Below the pieces are notes generated by a model that saw only the letters and a program-made list of their open reading frames with translations, ran no database searches and had not been told where the DNA came from. From Rhodoflexus caldus (GTDB lineage Bacteria; Bacteroidota; Bacteroidia; Cytophagales; Thermoflexibacteraceae), in contig NZ_JAJPRF010000002.1 in NCBI RefSeq assembly GCF_021206925.1, forward strand, positions 310,001 through 374,000: a stretch of DNA of 64,000 nucleotides. Reading direction: 5' to 3'. Below are positions 63,350 to 64,000 of this stretch, piece after piece; the stretch's first letter is position 1; every line of letters begins with the position of its first letter. The translations under genes were made by a program, and so were the position numbers.

Positions 63350-63897
63350 ATGGAAGCTACACTTGAACAACTCAAATTTCCCGTCGGAAAATTTCAGGCA
63401 CCTGAAGTTTTTACCACAGACCTACTGCAACAAAACATGCAAGAACTTGCCACACTGCCGCAAAAACTCAAAGAAGCCGTTGCAGGCTGGTCGGAAGAAC
63501 AGTTAGACACTCCCTATCGCCCGGGAGGCTGGACAATCCGTCAGGTAATTCACCACTTGGCAGACAGCCACATGAACGGACTAAGTCGCATCAAATTGGC
63601 ACTGACAGAGGAAAACCCAACCGTTAAACCTTACCATGAAGACCTATGGGCGGAATTGGCAGACAGTAAGCTCATGCCTGTTGAGCCTGCCTTGCAAATT
63701 ATAGAAGGTGTTCATGCCAAATGGGTGATGTTACTTCAACACATGCACAGCGAACAGTGGCAGCGCGTATTTACGCATTTACGCATCCGCAATATGGTAA
63801 AACCTTTACCATCGCTTACCAAACAGCTATGTATGCATGGCATGGCAAACACCGTTTGGCACATATCACACAACTAAAAAGCCGCATGGGTTGGTAG
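63350..63897 (+). pseudogene. YfiT/BstA-like bacillithiol transferase, frameshifted
   Basis: The reading frame from 63350 (MEATLEQLKFPVGKFQ) matches YfiT-type DinB-fold putative metal-dependent hydrolase/bacillithiol transferases: GWTIRQVIHHLADSHMN holds the first metal His. At 63771-63786 the 8-base unit TTACGCAT occurs twice in tandem. After it, the frame codes for an unrelated tail and stops at 63877. Removing one copy gives VFTHPQYGKTF, then AMYAWHGKHRLAHI and a stop at 63897, the expected family C-terminus with the remaining metal-binding His. As sequenced, the metal site is lost and the gene is probably inactive, unless this is a sequencing or assembly error or a phase-variable repeat. 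Confidence 0.75.
63771..63786 (+). repeat. Tandem duplication of TTACGCAT
   Basis: Two exact, adjacent copies of an 8-base unit (63771-63778 and 63779-63786) inside the YfiT-like coding region. The extra copy shifts the frame by 8 bases, i.e. +2. Confidence 0.9.
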
Positions 63898-64000
63898 TTG
63901 TCATTGGTCTAAATAAAAAACTTTTTGTTGGTTTTTTTAAACACAGATAACGCGGATTTGTTTACATGAACACCTTCATTAGTGTTTACCTGTATCATAC
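63898..64000. other. Intergenic sequence at the right edge
   Basis: AT-rich, with T-runs (TTTTTTT near 63931) and an ACACAGATAACGCGGATTT stretch of the kind found in degenerate dispersed repeats of Bacteroidota. No gene starts inside the window here; the sequence is cut at the edge. Confidence 0.3.

Overview
The window is chromosomal DNA of a Bacteroidota bacterium, most likely of the Cytophagia/Cytophagales type. Several features point there. Two very large secreted proteins end in type IX secretion (T9SS) sorting domains. Several genes have TAnnTTTG promoter -7 boxes and lack clear Shine-Dalgarno sites. There is a LytTR regulator with a TPR/LytS-type kinase, a parA-parB-DUF5683 cluster, a bacteriophytochrome, and many small lipoproteins. 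I see no rRNA, tRNA, CRISPR array, prophage or insertion sequence. The longest stretch without a gene is about 295 bases.

Layout. 0-4.8 kb: surface polysaccharide genes (two GT2-type transferases, a GT4-polysaccharide deacetylase fusion, a methyltransferase). 4.9-22.6 kb: a 2131-residue secreted subtilisin followed by a 3760-residue LamG/beta-helix/LRR/Ig protein, both with T9SS C-termini. 22.6-26.0 kb: a biliverdin-type phytochrome whose kinase half is missing, divergent from a DoxX-OhrR redox operon. 26.2-33.8 kb: an island of eight small secreted, lipid-anchored or membrane proteins, several of them paralogs, mostly on the minus strand. 33.8-39.1 kb: a LytTR regulator, its TPR sensor kinase and a GH63-like glucosidase. 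39.2-43.2 kb: D-Ala-D-Ala dipeptidase, sorbosone dehydrogenase-like lipoprotein, atypical SDR and a fused SpmA-SpmB membrane protein. 43.4-46.5 kb: a small STAS-like protein, a sodium:solute symporter and a transglutaminase-like exported protein. 46.7-49.3 kb: parA-parB-DUF5683-DUF6435. 49.3-53.0 kb: a GT4 transferase, a lone nuoD and two thioredoxin-fold exported proteins. 53.0-59.0 kb: phosphosugar mutase, DinB protein, gamma-glutamyltransferase and a GAF sensor without an output domain. 59.0-63.9 kb: hldD, an alpha/beta hydrolase, a small holin-like membrane protein, gyrB, and a bacillithiol-transferase-like gene broken by an 8-bp tandem duplication.

Working together. Polysaccharide and LPS genes (GTs, CE4, hldD, phosphosugar mutase) and T9SS cargo suggest an elaborate cell surface. 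The OhrR-DoxX pair, two TlpA/thioredoxin-like exported proteins, gamma-glutamyltransferase and the YfiT-like gene all fit thiol and oxidative-stress management. The most unusual items are the lipoprotein island, the ATPase-less phytochrome, the internally duplicated giant protein, the frameshifted YfiT gene, the OhrR operator candidate, and a conserved intergenic element present at two distant sites.
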